Part shown: positions 6,458 through 6,659 of the stretch, in pieces
How positions within the stretch are numbered: the first letter of the stretch is position 1
Layout of the letters: each line of letters begins with the position of its first letter
NCBI GenBank assembly: GCA_049600855.1
Contig: JBMYQA010000320.1
Span: 1 to 6,659, forward strand
DNA from: JBMYQA01 sp049600855
GTDB taxonomy: Bacteria > Bacteroidota > Bacteroidia > Cytophagales > Flammeovirgaceae
DNA length: 6,659 nt
Direction: 5' to 3'
Made by a program: the position numbers and the translations under genes
The notes under the pieces: generated by a model
What the model was told of the DNA's origin: nothing
The model's database searches: none
Seen by the model: only the letters and a program-made list of their open reading frames with translations

Positions 6458-6659
6458 TGGTAGTGTTGAAGTATATAATCCGATGTTTACTAATGTGGTG
6501 TGTGGGGGTAGGGATAATGGGAAATTGCCGTTACCAATCTTATTGCCAACAGAATTTTAAATTTTTATTTAGAGATAAAGGTACCGAAACACTGTGGATT
6601 GGTTTAAACCTGTATGGCGATCAGTGTGAATCATCGAAAGCGATTCAAGTCAACACGTC
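6457..6659 (+). CDS. N-terminal fragment of an unknown, probably exported Cys-containing protein (runs off the window)
   Basis: An open frame of 67 complete codons starts at ATG 6457, with an in-frame stop just upstream (6448-6450), and stays open to the window end. Residues 1-23 look like a signal or anchor segment: Lys5 and Arg9, then the hydrophobic CLLMWCVGVGIMG (10-22). Cys24 follows but does not sit in a good lipobox. The rest contains Cys30 and Cys57 and reads KFLFRDKGTETLWIGLNLYG (35-54), whose composition and codon use look like real coding sequence. I do not recognise the family. Later in-frame ATG codons at 6493 and 6517 are possible starts; the first is preferred because it retains the basic residues before the hydrophobic stretch. 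There is no Shine-Dalgarno sequence, which is normal for this phylum. It is divergent from rarA. Confidence 0.5.
   Translation, partial: MVVLKYIIRCLLMWCVGVGIMGNCRYQSYCQQNFKFLFRDKGTETLWIGLNLYGDQCESSKAIQVNT

Noticed and set aside
1..6659. Mobile element, CRISPR array, defence island or biosynthetic cluster
   Set aside because: There is no transposase, integrase, terminal repeats, spaced repeats or operon of partner genes. The neighbouring genes are unrelated chromosomal functions.

Overview
The window looks like ordinary chromosomal DNA of a Bacteroidota bacterium, probably from the Cytophagia or Flavobacteriia side; the order cannot be fixed. Three things point there. The TolB-propeller/amidohydrolase-type exported protein at the left end is of a kind typical of that phylum. 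The S-adenosylhomocysteinase is the short form lacking the roughly 40-residue insertion of many proteobacterial enzymes. Upstream regions carry TTG-N20/21-TAnnTT(TG) promoters, the signature of the divergent Bacteroidota primary sigma factor, and the starts lack Shine-Dalgarno sequences.

Layout, left to right. (1) 6-1340, minus strand: N-terminal part of an exported TolB-like beta-propeller protein. Its frame closes 5 bases from the window edge, far short of the family length, so it is broken, frameshifted or affected by an error at a sequence end. (2) 1419-1450: a strong intrinsic terminator for the next gene. (3) 1470-2213, minus strand: an intact short-chain dehydrogenase/reductase. (4) 2214-2457: a divergent intergenic region with a promoter for each side and a perfect 14-bp palindrome. 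(5) 2458-3393, plus strand: a TerB-like domain fused to a long Gly/Gln/Ser/Asn-rich tail with repeated GG-L-(L/I)-S-N-V-L-G units. (6) 3409-3445: a bidirectional terminator between convergent genes. (7) 3463-4770, minus strand: ahcY. (8) 4771-4866: a clear ahcY promoter overlapped by a dyad. (9) 4867-6138, minus strand: rarA, the replication-associated AAA+ ATPase. (10) 6139-6456: 318 bases with no gene but several repeats. (11) 6457-6659, plus strand: the start of an unrecognised Cys-containing, probably exported protein running off the right end.

The genes do not form one system. ahcY (methyl cycle) and rarA (replication fork maintenance) are housekeeping genes, head to tail with separate signals, and the SDR is a stand-alone unit. 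No mobile element, CRISPR array, rRNA or tRNA was seen. The least explained items are the TerB/low-complexity protein with its palindrome-bearing upstream region, and the repeat-rich gap in front of the unknown right-end gene. I see no convincing evidence of a new multi-gene system.
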